This document shows, one piece after another, positions 17,306 through 25,095 of a stretch of 64,000 nucleotides of DNA. Every line of letters starts with the position of its first letter. Within the stretch, counting starts at the first letter, position 1. A program made the position numbers and the translations under genes. Below the pieces are notes generated by a model. The model ran no database searches. It had not been told where the DNA came from and saw only the letters and a program-made list of their open reading frames with translations. The DNA is from an uncultured Oscillospiraceae bacterium (GTDB lineage Bacteria > Bacillota > Clostridia > Oscillospirales > Oscillospiraceae), in contig CAKUAS010000001.1 in assembly GCA_934636655.1 (NCBI GenBank), positions 62,001-126,000 on the forward strand. The letters run 5' to 3'.

Positions 17306-17896
17306 TTACAACATGCGCATGCTTTTTACAATACCCGTTTGCGCTATTAAAAGCCACACGGCCGATACGAGCAGGACAATACCAAGCTGCGTTGTGCGTA
17401 CATATATGCCGAGGAAGGCCAAAACAAGCGCAATGGTTATGCTTATGAAATACATCGCGTTTACAGCCCTTACTTCTCCGATGGATCGGCAAAGTACGCA
17501 GTACAAAGCCCTTCCCCCGTCGAGGGGCAGAGCCGGGAGAAGGTTGTATATCGTCAAAACAAGGCTTATACCTGCCGTGCGCAGAAGGAAGCTGTTTACA
17601 CTTGCGCTGCCGAGCTTTGCACATATATATGCAAGAGCAAGTCCGGCAAACGGCCCGGCAAGTAAAATGATCACCTCACCCACGGTTGAATATATTCCCG
17701 CGCTTGACATGCACAATCCGGAAGAGTCAAAACTCATCCTCCGAATTTTGCCGCCCAGCGCGCTTATTGCCGCTGCATGTCCGGCTTCATGAACCGCAGC
17801 GGCCAACACCACCGCAGCAAGGCTTACAATGCCGCCAAAGAAATATACAAACGCCAAAACAAATATTGCTCCGGGGCTGAGCGAAAGGCGGCTCAT
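17306..17896 (-). CDS. SpoIVFB-like M50 intramembrane metalloprotease
   Basis: A 196-residue membrane protease with zinc motif HEAGH at 36-40 in the first membrane helix and the Asp ligand in LPALPLDGGR (119-128). Five to six hydrophobic helices are visible. The ATG overlaps the stop of the M23-domain gene by 4 nt. A small M50 protease preceded by a LytM-domain partner is the layout of Bacillus spoIVFA-spoIVFB, whose protease cleaves pro-sigma-K in the mother cell. I infer the same or a related sporulation role. There are no CBS domains, unlike longer SpoIVFB proteins. Confidence 0.8.
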   Translation of the reverse strand: MSRLSLSPGAIFVLAFVYFFGGIVSLAAVVLAAAVHEAGHAAAISALGGKIRRMSFDSSGLCMSSAGIYSTVGEVIILLAGPFAGLALAYICAKLGSASVNSFLLRTAGISLVLTIYNLLPALPLDGGRALYCVLCRSIGEVRAVNAMYFISITIALVLAFLGIYVRTTQLGIVLLVSAVWLLIAQTGIVKSMRML

Positions 17897-18696
17897 ATAT
17901 AAAACTCGGGATTCAGATACACCCCGCTGCGTTCAAGCTCAAAGTGCAGATGCGGACCGGTAGCCGCCCCGGTTGATCCCACGAGCGCTATGGTATCCCC
18001 CTTTTTGACGCTTCCGCAGCTCATGCAGAGCTTACTGCAATGCGCGTACAGTGTTCGGTAGCCGTCCGGGTGATCGATCATGACGTATTTCCCGAACGAG
18101 TCCGAATCCCCCTGCGCAACGATAGTTCCGTCAGCAAAAGCTGTTATCGGTGTGCCTGTATCGGCGGCGAGGTCAGTGCCGTAATGGTACTTAACTTCGT
18201 TTTTTATCGGGTGCATTCTGTACCCGAAGCCGGATGAGGTGACACCCGAAACGGGGCTTGCGTATTCAAAAGGCAGTTCGGGCCGCTCGTAGCTTACCGT
18301 TTCGGGCACGGCATAGTCCGAATACGCCGCCTGCGATGCAAGAAATGCAGCAACTGCCGGATGCTCGGTCGGCTGCGGTGTTGGTGTGGGTTCCGTCTCT
18401 GGCGTTGGCTTTACCGTCGCGCTCGGTAAAACTGTCGGAGTTGGCTGCTGCGTGTTTTCAGCGGCCGTAGGCTGTGCCTGTGTTCTTTTATCAAAGCGCT
18501 CCAGAAATGTCTCGATAACGTCTCCGTCGGCGAGACTTTTGCCGAATTCGATCGCCGCCTCGGTCTGCTCTCTTTCCATGTAAAGCGCCTGACTTATCCC
18601 ATCGGATATCCGGTCGGCCAATGCAGGCGATGCAAAGCGCAGCGCGGTAAGAACAATAAATATTGCAGAACATATGTAAAACTGCGATCTTTTCAT
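17893..18696 (-). CDS. M23/LytM-domain membrane protein, SpoIVFA-like
   Basis: A 267-residue protein with one N-terminal membrane helix (about 6-25), a Thr/Pro/Gln-rich linker (about 75-115) and a C-terminal M23 domain. The zinc residues HYGTD (about 176) and GPHLHFE (about 247) are present, so the domain may be active, or at least has not lost its ligands. The ATG at 18696 has GAGGTGA upstream (a GTG at 18705 overlaps that site). It is coupled to the SpoIVFB-like gene. By analogy it anchors or regulates the protease between the two forespore membranes. Confidence 0.78.
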   Translation of the reverse strand: MKRSQFYICSAIFIVLTALRFASPALADRISDGISQALYMEREQTEAAIEFGKSLADGDVIETFLERFDKRTQAQPTAAENTQQPTPTVLPSATVKPTPETEPTPTPQPTEHPAVAAFLASQAAYSDYAVPETVSYERPELPFEYASPVSGVTSSGFGYRMHPIKNEVKYHYGTDLAADTGTPITAFADGTIVAQGDSDSFGKYVMIDHPDGYRTLYAHCSKLCMSCGSVKKGDTIALVGSTGAATGPHLHFELERSGVYLNPEFYI

Positions 18697-18745
18697 GCTT
18701 GTCACCTCGGATAAGCATATGCAGGCAAGTTGTGATAAATTATCC

Positions 18746-18774
18746 TTGACAAGTTAAGTTTCGCTTATTATAAT
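18746..18774 (+). promoter_or_regulatory. Consensus promoter for tRNA-Pro
   Basis: TTGACA (18746-18751), 17-bp spacer, TATAAT (18769-18774): both hexamers are perfect, 13 bp before the mature tRNA 5-prime end. Confidence 0.9.
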
Positions 18775-18787
18775 ATAAAAGCTGTTT

Positions 18788-18863
18788 CGGGGTGTAGCGC
18801 AGTTGGTAGCGCGCTTGGTTCGGGACCAAGAGGCCGGGAGTTCAAGTCTCCCCACTCCGACCA
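18788..18863 (+). tRNA. tRNA-Pro (CGG)
   Basis: A complete cloverleaf. Acceptor CGGGGTG pairs with CACTCCG, and the D-arm is GCGC...GCGC. The anticodon stem CTTGG/CCAAG encloses loop TTCGGGA with anticodon CGG at 18821-18823. The T-arm is GGGAG-TTCAAGT-CTCCC. The 3-prime CCA is encoded. It reads proline codon CCG. It has its own consensus promoter and a terminator 5 nt downstream. Confidence 0.95.
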
Positions 18864-18867
18864 TAAA

Positions 18868-18897
18868 GACAGGTTTCCACAGAAACCTGTCTTTTTT
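18868..18897 (+). terminator. tRNA-Pro terminator
   Basis: A perfect 10-bp stem GACAGGTTTC/GAAACCTGTC with a CACA loop, followed by six T. Confidence 0.92.
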
Positions 18898-18920
18898 CAT
18901 ATTCAATCCGAAATGCATAA

Positions 18921-18955
18921 ACAAAAAACCTCTGTCAAATGACAGAGGTTTTTTG
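18921..18955 (-). terminator. tRNA-Gly terminator (bidirectional)
   Basis: On the minus strand A6-CCTCTGTC, a 4-nt loop, GACAGAGG-T6 directly follows the tRNA 3-prime end. The symmetric A/T flanks let it work on both strands between the convergent tRNAs. Confidence 0.9.
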
Positions 18956-19031
18956 TGGAGCGGGCAACGAGACTCGAACTCGCTACCTCCACCTTGGCAA
19001 GGTGGCGCTCTACCGGATGAGCTATGCCCGC
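18956..19031 (-). tRNA. tRNA-Gly (GCC)
   Basis: Acceptor GCGGGCA pairs with TGCCCGC, and the D-arm is GCTC...GAGC. The anticodon stem CCACC/GGTGG holds loop TTGCCAA with anticodon GCC (plus-strand positions 18996-18998). The T-arm is GCGAG-TTCGAGT-CTCGT, and CCA is encoded. It reads GGC and GGT codons. It converges on tRNA-Pro and has its own promoter at 19048-19075. Confidence 0.95.
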
Positions 19032-19047
19032 ACACGGAACGAGATAA

Positions 19048-19075
19048 ATAATACCACATTTTTCGGATTTGTCAA
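19048..19075 (-). promoter_or_regulatory. Promoter for tRNA-Gly
   Basis: Minus-strand TTGACA (19070-19075), 16-bp spacer, TATTAT (19048-19053), 16 bp before the tRNA 5-prime end. Confidence 0.85.
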
Positions 19076-19101
19076 GCATAATTTATCTCATTCCACAATA
19101 T

Positions 19102-19968
19102 TTACTTATTATCGCTGATATCTCCGAAGCCCTTGCCGAAAACGTTCTTGGCATCGGTTATTATAAAGAATGCGTTTTCATCAATATTCTTAATGATCTT
19201 TCGGATATCGGCTATCTGAGTGCGCTTTACAACGCACAAAAGCACCTGCTTATTCTGGTGGGAATAAGCGCCCTCACCCTCGAGGATGGTAACGCCGCGG
19301 TGCAGTCTGTCGGTTATGTCCTTGATAAGCTGATCGCTCTTTTCGCTGATGATATAGCAGACATTCGAGTTATCAATACCGTAGAGCACGAGGTCAACGA
19401 CCTTGGATACAACAAACATAGTAATGACGGCATACATTGCGCCCTCGACCTTTTTGAATATAATAGCAAACGCAACTATTATGACGGCATCTGTCAGCAG
19501 TATGAGCGTTCCGAAATTTATATACGGAAACTTCAGGCGCACGAATTTTGCTATTATATCAGTCCCGCCGGTCGTTGCTCCGGCATAATAGATTATGCCG
19601 AGGCCAAGTCCCTTAACGGCTCCGCCTATTATGCAGGCAAGCAGCATGTCGTTAGTCGGGCAGTATTTTACCAGTGCCAAAAGGTCAACGAGTACAGACG
19701 ACAGCAGCATTCCGACGAGCGACGCGATGATGAATTTGGTTCCGAAGTGCCGCCATGCGATAATAAAAAGAGGAACGTTAAGAACAATGGTCATAATACC
19801 AACAGGAAGTTGAGTTAGGTAGTTTATGATCATTGCGATACCGCTGACACCGCCGACTATAATGGAGTTTGGATACAGAAAGAACTGAAAGCCCGCGGCA
19901 AACAGCGCCGAGCCCAGAACTATAAGCGCATACTGAACAAAGTACTCACTTGCTTTTGTCGTTTTCAT
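19102..19968 (-). CDS. YitT family membrane protein (DUF161/DUF2179)
   Basis: A 288-residue protein with five predicted membrane helices (about 10-195) carrying the family GGVSGIAMI and GATTGGTDIIAK motifs. A cytoplasmic DUF2179 domain follows (about 205-285, RGVTILEGEGAYS...LLCVVKRTQ). The start at 19968 has GAGGAGG upstream. It lies 10 nt after the topoisomerase A gene, so it is probably in that operon. YitT proteins are widespread in Firmicutes and of uncertain function, possibly transporters. Confidence 0.9.
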   Translation of the reverse strand: MKTTKASEYFVQYALIVLGSALFAAGFQFFLYPNSIIVGGVSGIAMIINYLTQLPVGIMTIVLNVPLFIIAWRHFGTKFIIASLVGMLLSSVLVDLLALVKYCPTNDMLLACIIGGAVKGLGLGIIYYAGATTGGTDIIAKFVRLKFPYINFGTLILLTDAVIIVAFAIIFKKVEGAMYAVITMFVVSKVVDLVLYGIDNSNVCYIISEKSDQLIKDITDRLHRGVTILEGEGAYSHQNKQVLLCVVKRTQIADIRKIIKNIDENAFFIITDAKNVFGKGFGDISDNK

Positions 19969-19978
19969 AGTGCCCTCC

Positions 19979-22216
19979 TCAGTCGATAAGCGACATTTGA
20001 GTCTCTCCCCTGTCCTCATCCTTGAGCAATGCTCCGGCGGCAGGCAGGCTTCTGACTCTGTAACGCGAAACATTTTTAATAACGGTTTCCGCCAAAGGCG
20101 CCGCCGAAACAAGCTTATGATTTTTCTTAATGTTCATTACCGCAACGCCCTGCGTGGTGCGGCTTGTTTTGAGCTGCAAAAGCGTTGTGTTGAATACCAT
20201 CGCGCGGCCATCTGAGGAAAACAGCGCCATGTCGATCTCCTCGCCTATCATATATACGGCGGCAAGCGGGCTCTTGTCGCTATAGGCATTTATGAGCTTT
20301 TTGCGGTTTGTTTTCGTCTCGTAGCTTGCAAGATCAAGGCGCGCGACTTTGCCGTTTTCAAAGAACAAAAGGAGATTTTTACGGTAGTTTCCAGGGCATA
20401 TGACCTCGAGCACCTTCTCGCCGTCATCCATGCTGAGCTTTGTCGGCAGATACGTTCCGAGTGCGGATGCCTTCGCATCGTCAAAATCGGACAGGCGCGT
20501 TTTGTATACCTGCTGACGATCGGTGAATATGAGCAGCTCAGTACGATTTGTCGCCTCGAAGCTCATGCGCAGCGCGTCACCGTCCTTGAACTTCTGCTCG
20601 CTGTTCATGCGCAGGGACTGCGCCGTTATCTTTTTTAGGTAGCCCTCGTTTGACAGGAATACGGTCACGGGGTAATCCTCAAACGTTTCGCTCTCGACAT
20701 ACTCCTCTATCTCGGAAGCATATACGATGCCGGTTTTTCTCGGCGAGGGATACTTTTTTATTATGGCCTTGAGCTCGGAGATAATGATGTTTTTTATCTT
20801 CCTGCGGCTCTTGAGCGTCTCTTCGAGCTCGGCTATTGCCTGCTCGAGTTCTTCGATCTCTGCCGTGCGCTTGAGGATATATTCCCTGTTTATATTGCGC
20901 AGCTTTATCTCCGCGACATACTCGGCCTGGATCTTGTCAATACCGAAGCCCATCATGAGGTTAGGAACAACTTCACTCTCAAGTTCGGTGTTGCGGATGA
21001 TCTCGATCGCCTTGTCGATATCCAGAAGTATCATCGCAAGGCCCTGGAGCAGGTGCAGCTTGTCCTTTTTCTTTGTCAGGTCAAAATACACACGGCGGCG
21101 GACACATTCGACACGCCACGCCGTCCACTCGCTGAGTATCTCCCTGACACCCATGACCCGCGGGTTTCCGGCGACAAGAATATTGAAGTTGCATGGGAAG
21201 CTGTCCATCAGAGGAGTGAGCTTAAACAGCTTCTGCATGAGCTTTTCGGGATCGGTACCGCGTTTGAGATCAATGGCAAGCTTAAGACCGCTGAGGTCCG
21301 TTTCGTCACGCATGTCGTTTATTTCCTTGACCTTGCCGGCCTTTATGAGTTCGGCTACCTTATCCACGATTGCCTCGGAGGTCGTCGTGTACGGTATCTC
21401 ATAGATCTCGATGATATTCTCTTTTTGCTGATAGCGCCATCTTGAACGCACCTTGAAGCTTCCTCGACCGGTGTTATATATGCTCTCCATCTCGGCGCGG
21501 TCATAGACGATCTCACCGCCGGTAGAGAAATCGGGTGCAGGCATGGATAGGAATAGATCGCACTCGGGATCCTGAAGATACTCTATCGTCGCACGGCATG
21601 TCTCTTCAAGGTTGAAGCCGCATATCTGGCTTGCCATACCTACGGCAATGCCGGTGTTGCTTGAAACAAGGACATTGGGAAAGGTCGTAGGCAAAAGTGC
21701 GGGTTCTTTCATGCTGCCGTCGTAGTTATCGTTAAACTCAACGGTGTCCTTATCAATATCGCCGAAGATATCGGCGCAGATGGGCGAAAGCTTGGCCTCG
21801 GTGTATCGGGACGCGGCATAGGACATGTCGCGTGAGTAGACCTTGCCGAAGTTGCCCTTGGAGTCAACAAACGGCGTAAGAAGCGCATCATAGCCCTTTG
21901 AAAGGCGCACCATCGTTTCGTATATCGCAGCATCGCCGTGCGGATTAAGACGCATCGTCTGGCCTACGATGTTCGCGCTTTTTGTGCGCGCGCCGCTGAG
22001 GAGCCCCATTTTATACATCGTATACAGCAGCTTTCTGTGCGAGGGCTTGAAGCCATCTATCTCCGGAATGGCGCGGGATATGATAACGCTCATGGCATAT
22101 GGCATGTAGTTTTGTTCAAGCGTTTCGGTTATCGGCTGTTCGAGCACTTCCGCACGCAGACCTATGACGTTGGGATTATTGAATTGTTTCTTTTCGGGTA
22201 CCTGTTTTTTAGCCAT
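19979..22216 (-). CDS. Type II DNA topoisomerase subunit A (ParC/GyrA-like)
   Basis: The 745-residue breakage-reunion subunit. The catalytic Tyr lies in AASRYTEAKLS (about residue 127). The winged helix shows GFKPSHRKLLYTMY (about 54-67, the quinolone-resistance region with NPHGDAAIYETMVRLS). A coiled-coil arm spans about 380-490 and the C-terminal domain has only degenerate beta-pinwheel blades. No GyrA box (QRRGGKG) is visible, so I favour a topoisomerase IV or third-type enzyme over gyrase. It is encoded with its B subunit and a small membrane protein. Confidence 0.88.
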   Translation of the reverse strand: MAKKQVPEKKQFNNPNVIGLRAEVLEQPITETLEQNYMPYAMSVIISRAIPEIDGFKPSHRKLLYTMYKMGLLSGARTKSANIVGQTMRLNPHGDAAIYETMVRLSKGYDALLTPFVDSKGNFGKVYSRDMSYAASRYTEAKLSPICADIFGDIDKDTVEFNDNYDGSMKEPALLPTTFPNVLVSSNTGIAVGMASQICGFNLEETCRATIEYLQDPECDLFLSMPAPDFSTGGEIVYDRAEMESIYNTGRGSFKVRSRWRYQQKENIIEIYEIPYTTTSEAIVDKVAELIKAGKVKEINDMRDETDLSGLKLAIDLKRGTDPEKLMQKLFKLTPLMDSFPCNFNILVAGNPRVMGVREILSEWTAWRVECVRRRVYFDLTKKKDKLHLLQGLAMILLDIDKAIEIIRNTELESEVVPNLMMGFGIDKIQAEYVAEIKLRNINREYILKRTAEIEELEQAIAELEETLKSRRKIKNIIISELKAIIKKYPSPRKTGIVYASEIEEYVESETFEDYPVTVFLSNEGYLKKITAQSLRMNSEQKFKDGDALRMSFEATNRTELLIFTDRQQVYKTRLSDFDDAKASALGTYLPTKLSMDDGEKVLEVICPGNYRKNLLLFFENGKVARLDLASYETKTNRKKLINAYSDKSPLAAVYMIGEEIDMALFSSDGRAMVFNTTLLQLKTSRTTQGVAVMNIKKNHKLVSAAPLAETVIKNVSRYRVRSLPAAGALLKDEDRGETQMSLID

Positions 22217-22227
22217 AAACTATCCTT

Positions 22228-22506
22228 TCAGCGCTTCTTGCCCTTACTTTTTGCACCGGTTATGAGATTTCGTTTGCACCGCGGGCAATTGACCGCCTTG
22301 AACAGGCCGAGATAAATGCGTTTTCCGCAATTGGGGCATTTGCAGTAAAGCGAAATGACGACAAACGCAGCAACAAAAAATACAACGGAGAGCATCGCTG
22401 TTATCACGCCTGTCTGGCTGCCGTTTGTGATTATACCGGCAACGCAGAAGACTATACACATGGCAAGCAGCAGTTTAACAAGATCACGAGCTTTGTCAAA
22501 TTTCAT
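22228..22506 (-). CDS. Small membrane protein with C-terminal zinc ribbon
   Basis: A 92-residue protein I do not recognise. It has a short basic N-terminus, two adjacent membrane helices (about 12-28 and 34-54) and a zinc-ribbon-like CPNCGK...CPRCKRN (about 58-80), ending in a Lys/Arg-rich tail. The ATG at 22506 has GAGGTG six bases upstream, better than the GTG at 22515. It lies within the topoisomerase operon, 13 nt after subunit B and 11 nt before subunit A, so it should be co-expressed with both. A role cannot be inferred from sequence. Confidence 0.75.
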   Translation of the reverse strand: MKFDKARDLVKLLLAMCIVFCVAGIITNGSQTGVITAMLSVVFFVAAFVVISLYCKCPNCGKRIYLGLFKAVNCPRCKRNLITGAKSKGKKR

Positions 22507-22519
22507 TTTCAGCACCTCA

Positions 22520-24514
22520 CTATGAGATATCAGCCATATCCAGATACAGATATCCGTTTTCGGCTATATGATTTTTTCGACCGGTAAGGTCATCGCCCAG
22601 AAGCAGATCGAACATCTGCGACATGTGCTCTGCTTCCTCAGGCATGACCTTTATAAGACGGCGAGTCTCTGGATTCATAGTAGTCATCCACATCATGTCC
22701 GGATCGTTCTCGCCGAGACCCTTGCTGCGGTTTATCGTTGCCTTAGCTCCGCCGAGACCTGAGACGATATCCGCCTTTTCCTTGTCGGAATACGCAAAAT
22801 AGGTCTTACCCTTGCACTCGATCTCATAAAGAGGAGATTCGGCAATGTAAACGTAGCCTTCGCGTATTAGTGTCGGCACAAGGCGGTAGATCATCGTAAG
22901 TATCAGCGTGCGGATCTGAAAGCCATCAACATCGGCATCGGTGCAGATGATGACCTTGTTCCAGCGCAGGTTGTTTATGTCGAAGGCATTTAAGTCCTTC
23001 TGTCCCTTGGCCTGCACCTCGACTCCGCAGCCGAGAACTTTGAGAAGGTCGGTTATGACGTCACTTTTGAATATACGCACATAATCTGCCTTGAGGCAGT
23101 TGAGGATCTTGCCGCGAACGGGCATGATACCCTGAAAATCTGCGTCACGCGAGAGCTTACACGCTCCCAGGGCCGAATCGCCCTCGACGATGTATATCTC
23201 GCGCTTTTCGGGATCGCGGCTGCGGCAGTCGACGAATTTCTGCACACGGTTTGCAATGTCGATGCTGCCGGAGAGCTTTTTCTTCATGCCCTGACGCGTT
23301 TTCTCGGCCGCCTCGCGGCTGCGCTTATTTACAAGCACCTGCTCGGCGATCTTATCCGCTTCGGGCTTGTTCTCTATGAAATATACCTCGAGCTTTTCCT
23401 TGAAAAAGTCCGTCATCGCCTCCTGAATGAAGCGGTTCGTTATGGCTTTTTTGGTCTGGTTTTCATATGAGGTCTGCGTCGAGAAGCAGTTTGTAACAAG
23501 GACGAGACAGTCGGCAACATCCTGAAAGTTTATCTTGCTCTCGTTTTTCTGATATTTGCCGATCTTTTTTATGTAAGCGTCGATGGCATACACAAACGCG
23601 CTGCGCGCGGCCTTCTCCGGCGCGCCGCCGTATTCAAGCCACGACGAGTTGTGGTAATACTCAATTGCTTTGACTTTGTTTGAAAAGCAGAAGGCGGCCG
23701 AGAGCTTGACCTTATATTCGGGCTTATCCTCCCTGTCTCTGCCGCGGCGCTCGGCGCTTATGAAATATGGCGATGTGAGCGGCGAATCATGGGCAATCTC
23801 ATTTACATAGTCGAGAATGCCGTTTTGATAGACATACTCTGTAACGTCAAACTTATTTCCGTTCTGGTTGCGGAAGCGGAACGTAACACCCGCGTTCACA
23901 ACGGCCTGACGGTGCAGGATGTCCTTGAAGAACTCCTCGGGTATGTCGATATCCGTAAAGACCTCAAGATCGGGACGCCATTTTATAGTTGTGCCGGTCT
24001 TTTTGCGGTCTGCCGGGCTTACGATGAGTTCCTGTCCTTTTTTGCCGACTACTTTGCCCTTTTTAAAGTGCAGCTCGTACTTATTACCGTCGCGCCAGAC
24101 AGTGACATCCATGTATTCGGATGAATACTGCGTCGCGCAGGAGCCGAGTCCGTTAAGGCCGAGGGAATATTCGTAGTTCTCTCCCTCGTTATTTGCGTAC
24201 TTGCCGCCCGCATACAGCTCGCAGAAAACGAGCTCCCAGTTATATCGCTTTTCATTTGCGTTCCAATCCATCGGGCAGCCGCGGCCGAAGTCCTCTACCT
24301 CTATGGACTTATCTGCGTAGCGCGTGAGCGTTATAACATTGCCGTAGCCCTCGCGCGCCTCATCTATTGAGTTTGAAAGTATCTCAAACACGGCATGCTG
24401 GCAGCCGTCAAGCCCGTCCGAGCCGAAAATTACGCCCGGACGTTTTCTTACTCTGTCCGCTCCCTTGAGCTGAGATATACTGTCGTTACCGTATCCTGCG
24501 GTGGTTTTACTCAT
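22520..24514 (-). CDS. Type II DNA topoisomerase subunit B (ParE/GyrB-like)
   Basis: The 664-residue ATPase subunit. The GHKL ATP site has ILSNSIDEAREGYGN (about 45-59), VEDFGRGCP and LGLNGLGSCATQYSS. The transducer is followed by the TOPRIM domain with EGDSALGACKL (about 430) and the metal site DADVDGFQIR (about 525). EGDSALGACK differs from the EGDSAGGSAK of standard GyrB/ParE, marking a divergent clade seen in Clostridia. It starts the operon, with a promoter at 24574-24603. Confidence 0.9.
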   Translation of the reverse strand: MSKTTAGYGNDSISQLKGADRVRKRPGVIFGSDGLDGCQHAVFEILSNSIDEAREGYGNVITLTRYADKSIEVEDFGRGCPMDWNANEKRYNWELVFCELYAGGKYANNEGENYEYSLGLNGLGSCATQYSSEYMDVTVWRDGNKYELHFKKGKVVGKKGQELIVSPADRKKTGTTIKWRPDLEVFTDIDIPEEFFKDILHRQAVVNAGVTFRFRNQNGNKFDVTEYVYQNGILDYVNEIAHDSPLTSPYFISAERRGRDREDKPEYKVKLSAAFCFSNKVKAIEYYHNSSWLEYGGAPEKAARSAFVYAIDAYIKKIGKYQKNESKINFQDVADCLVLVTNCFSTQTSYENQTKKAITNRFIQEAMTDFFKEKLEVYFIENKPEADKIAEQVLVNKRSREAAEKTRQGMKKKLSGSIDIANRVQKFVDCRSRDPEKREIYIVEGDSALGACKLSRDADFQGIMPVRGKILNCLKADYVRIFKSDVITDLLKVLGCGVEVQAKGQKDLNAFDINNLRWNKVIICTDADVDGFQIRTLILTMIYRLVPTLIREGYVYIAESPLYEIECKGKTYFAYSDKEKADIVSGLGGAKATINRSKGLGENDPDMMWMTTMNPETRRLIKVMPEEAEHMSQMFDLLLGDDLTGRKNHIAENGYLYLDMADIS

Positions 24515-24573
24515 TTAAAATTCCCCTCAAATACAACATCTTGCGTAAAATTGCACACATTTTCAGATTATAT

Positions 24574-24603
24574 AGTATACAGCAAAGTTTATTAAAAAGT
24601 CAA
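24574..24603 (-). promoter_or_regulatory. Promoter for the topoisomerase operon
   Basis: Minus-strand TTGACT (24598-24603), 18-bp spacer, TATACT (24574-24579), giving a 5-prime leader of about 50 nt before the ATG at 24514. Confidence 0.7.
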
Positions 24604-24615
24604 GACATAGCAAAA

Positions 24616-24737
24616 CGGAGGCAGATGAGTATCATCTGCCTCCGCCGTCGGATGAAATGCCTTTCGGCTTTTCCGGCTCGACGAAATTCAATGCTTTCTT
24701 ATCGCTTGAGCAATAAGCCTTGGCATTTCATCCGACG
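24616..24737. repeat. Nested inverted repeats in gene-free region (structured element)
   Basis: The 24515-24877 stretch has no gene. This part contains a perfect 13-bp hairpin with a 3-nt loop (arms CGGAGGCAGATGA, 24616-24628 and 24632-24644). One base later comes a perfect 16-bp inverted repeat (arm CGTCGGATGAAATGCC, 24646-24661 and 24722-24737) enclosing 60 bp, within which ATTGC/GCAAT-like and CTTAT/ATAAG pairs occur. The T run needed for a terminator is lacking on both sides. It could be a small structured RNA, a MITE-like element or a topology-sensitive site. Confidence 0.6.
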
Positions 24738-24806
24738 TGTCTTTCAGACTTCTGTCCCGGATGTTTCGTCTGTTTGTAGTATATGAAACGGGGTACAATA
24801 TAAACG

Positions 24807-24839
24807 CGGTAATTTTTACCGTTTAAATGTCATTTAAAC
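24807..24839. promoter_or_regulatory. Two adjacent palindromes upstream of DUF2508-bofA
   Basis: CGGTAA-TTT-TTACCG (24807-24821) is followed directly by the 19-bp palindrome GTTTAAATG-T-CATTTAAAC (24821-24839). They lie 40-70 bp before the DUF2508 start and downstream of a possible TACAAT -10 (about 24795). They are candidate operators or a leader hairpin. No clear -35 was found. Confidence 0.4.
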
Positions 24840-24877
24840 TGAATATACTATTTAAAAACCACAAGGAGACTTTGAAC

Positions 24878-25087
24878 ATGACGAGAAAAGAAGAAAAGCG
24901 GCTCAAAGCCGAGTATAACCGCCGGCTTAACGAGCTGAACGATATACGCCTGCAGCTCAGGCGTGCATATGCGGCATTTGACAATACGACAGATTGTGAT
25001 ATGATGGACGCGTGCATATATGAGATAAATGCGCTCAAATCGCGCTACAACAGCGCCGTTTTAAACGTTAAAAATCTAATTTCATAG
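24878..25087 (+). CDS. DUF2508 family protein (YaaL-like)
   Basis: A 69-residue, largely helical charged protein (MTRKEEKRLKAEY..., with DCDMMDACIYEINALKSRYN in the C-terminal half) matching DUF2508/YaaL. In Firmicutes this family is commonly found directly upstream of bofA, as here (8 nt gap). ACAAGGAGAC precedes the ATG at 24878; an in-frame ATG at 24827 has no ribosome site. The molecular role is unknown; the neighbours suggest sporulation. Confidence 0.85.
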   Translation: MTRKEEKRLKAEYNRRLNELNDIRLQLRRAYAAFDNTTDCDMMDACIYEINALKSRYNSAVLNVKNLIS

Positions 25088-25095
25088 GAGGCTAC

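Noticed and set aside
17274..17624. N-terminal extension of the radical SAM gene upstream of 17273
   Set aside because: The open frame overlaps the SpoIVFB-like gene, is not family-like, and the ATG at 17273 has a good ribosome site.
24515..24877. A protein gene in the gap before DUF2508
   Set aside because: No frame of useful length with a ribosome site; the only in-frame extension (ATG at 24827) overlaps a palindrome and lacks an RBS.
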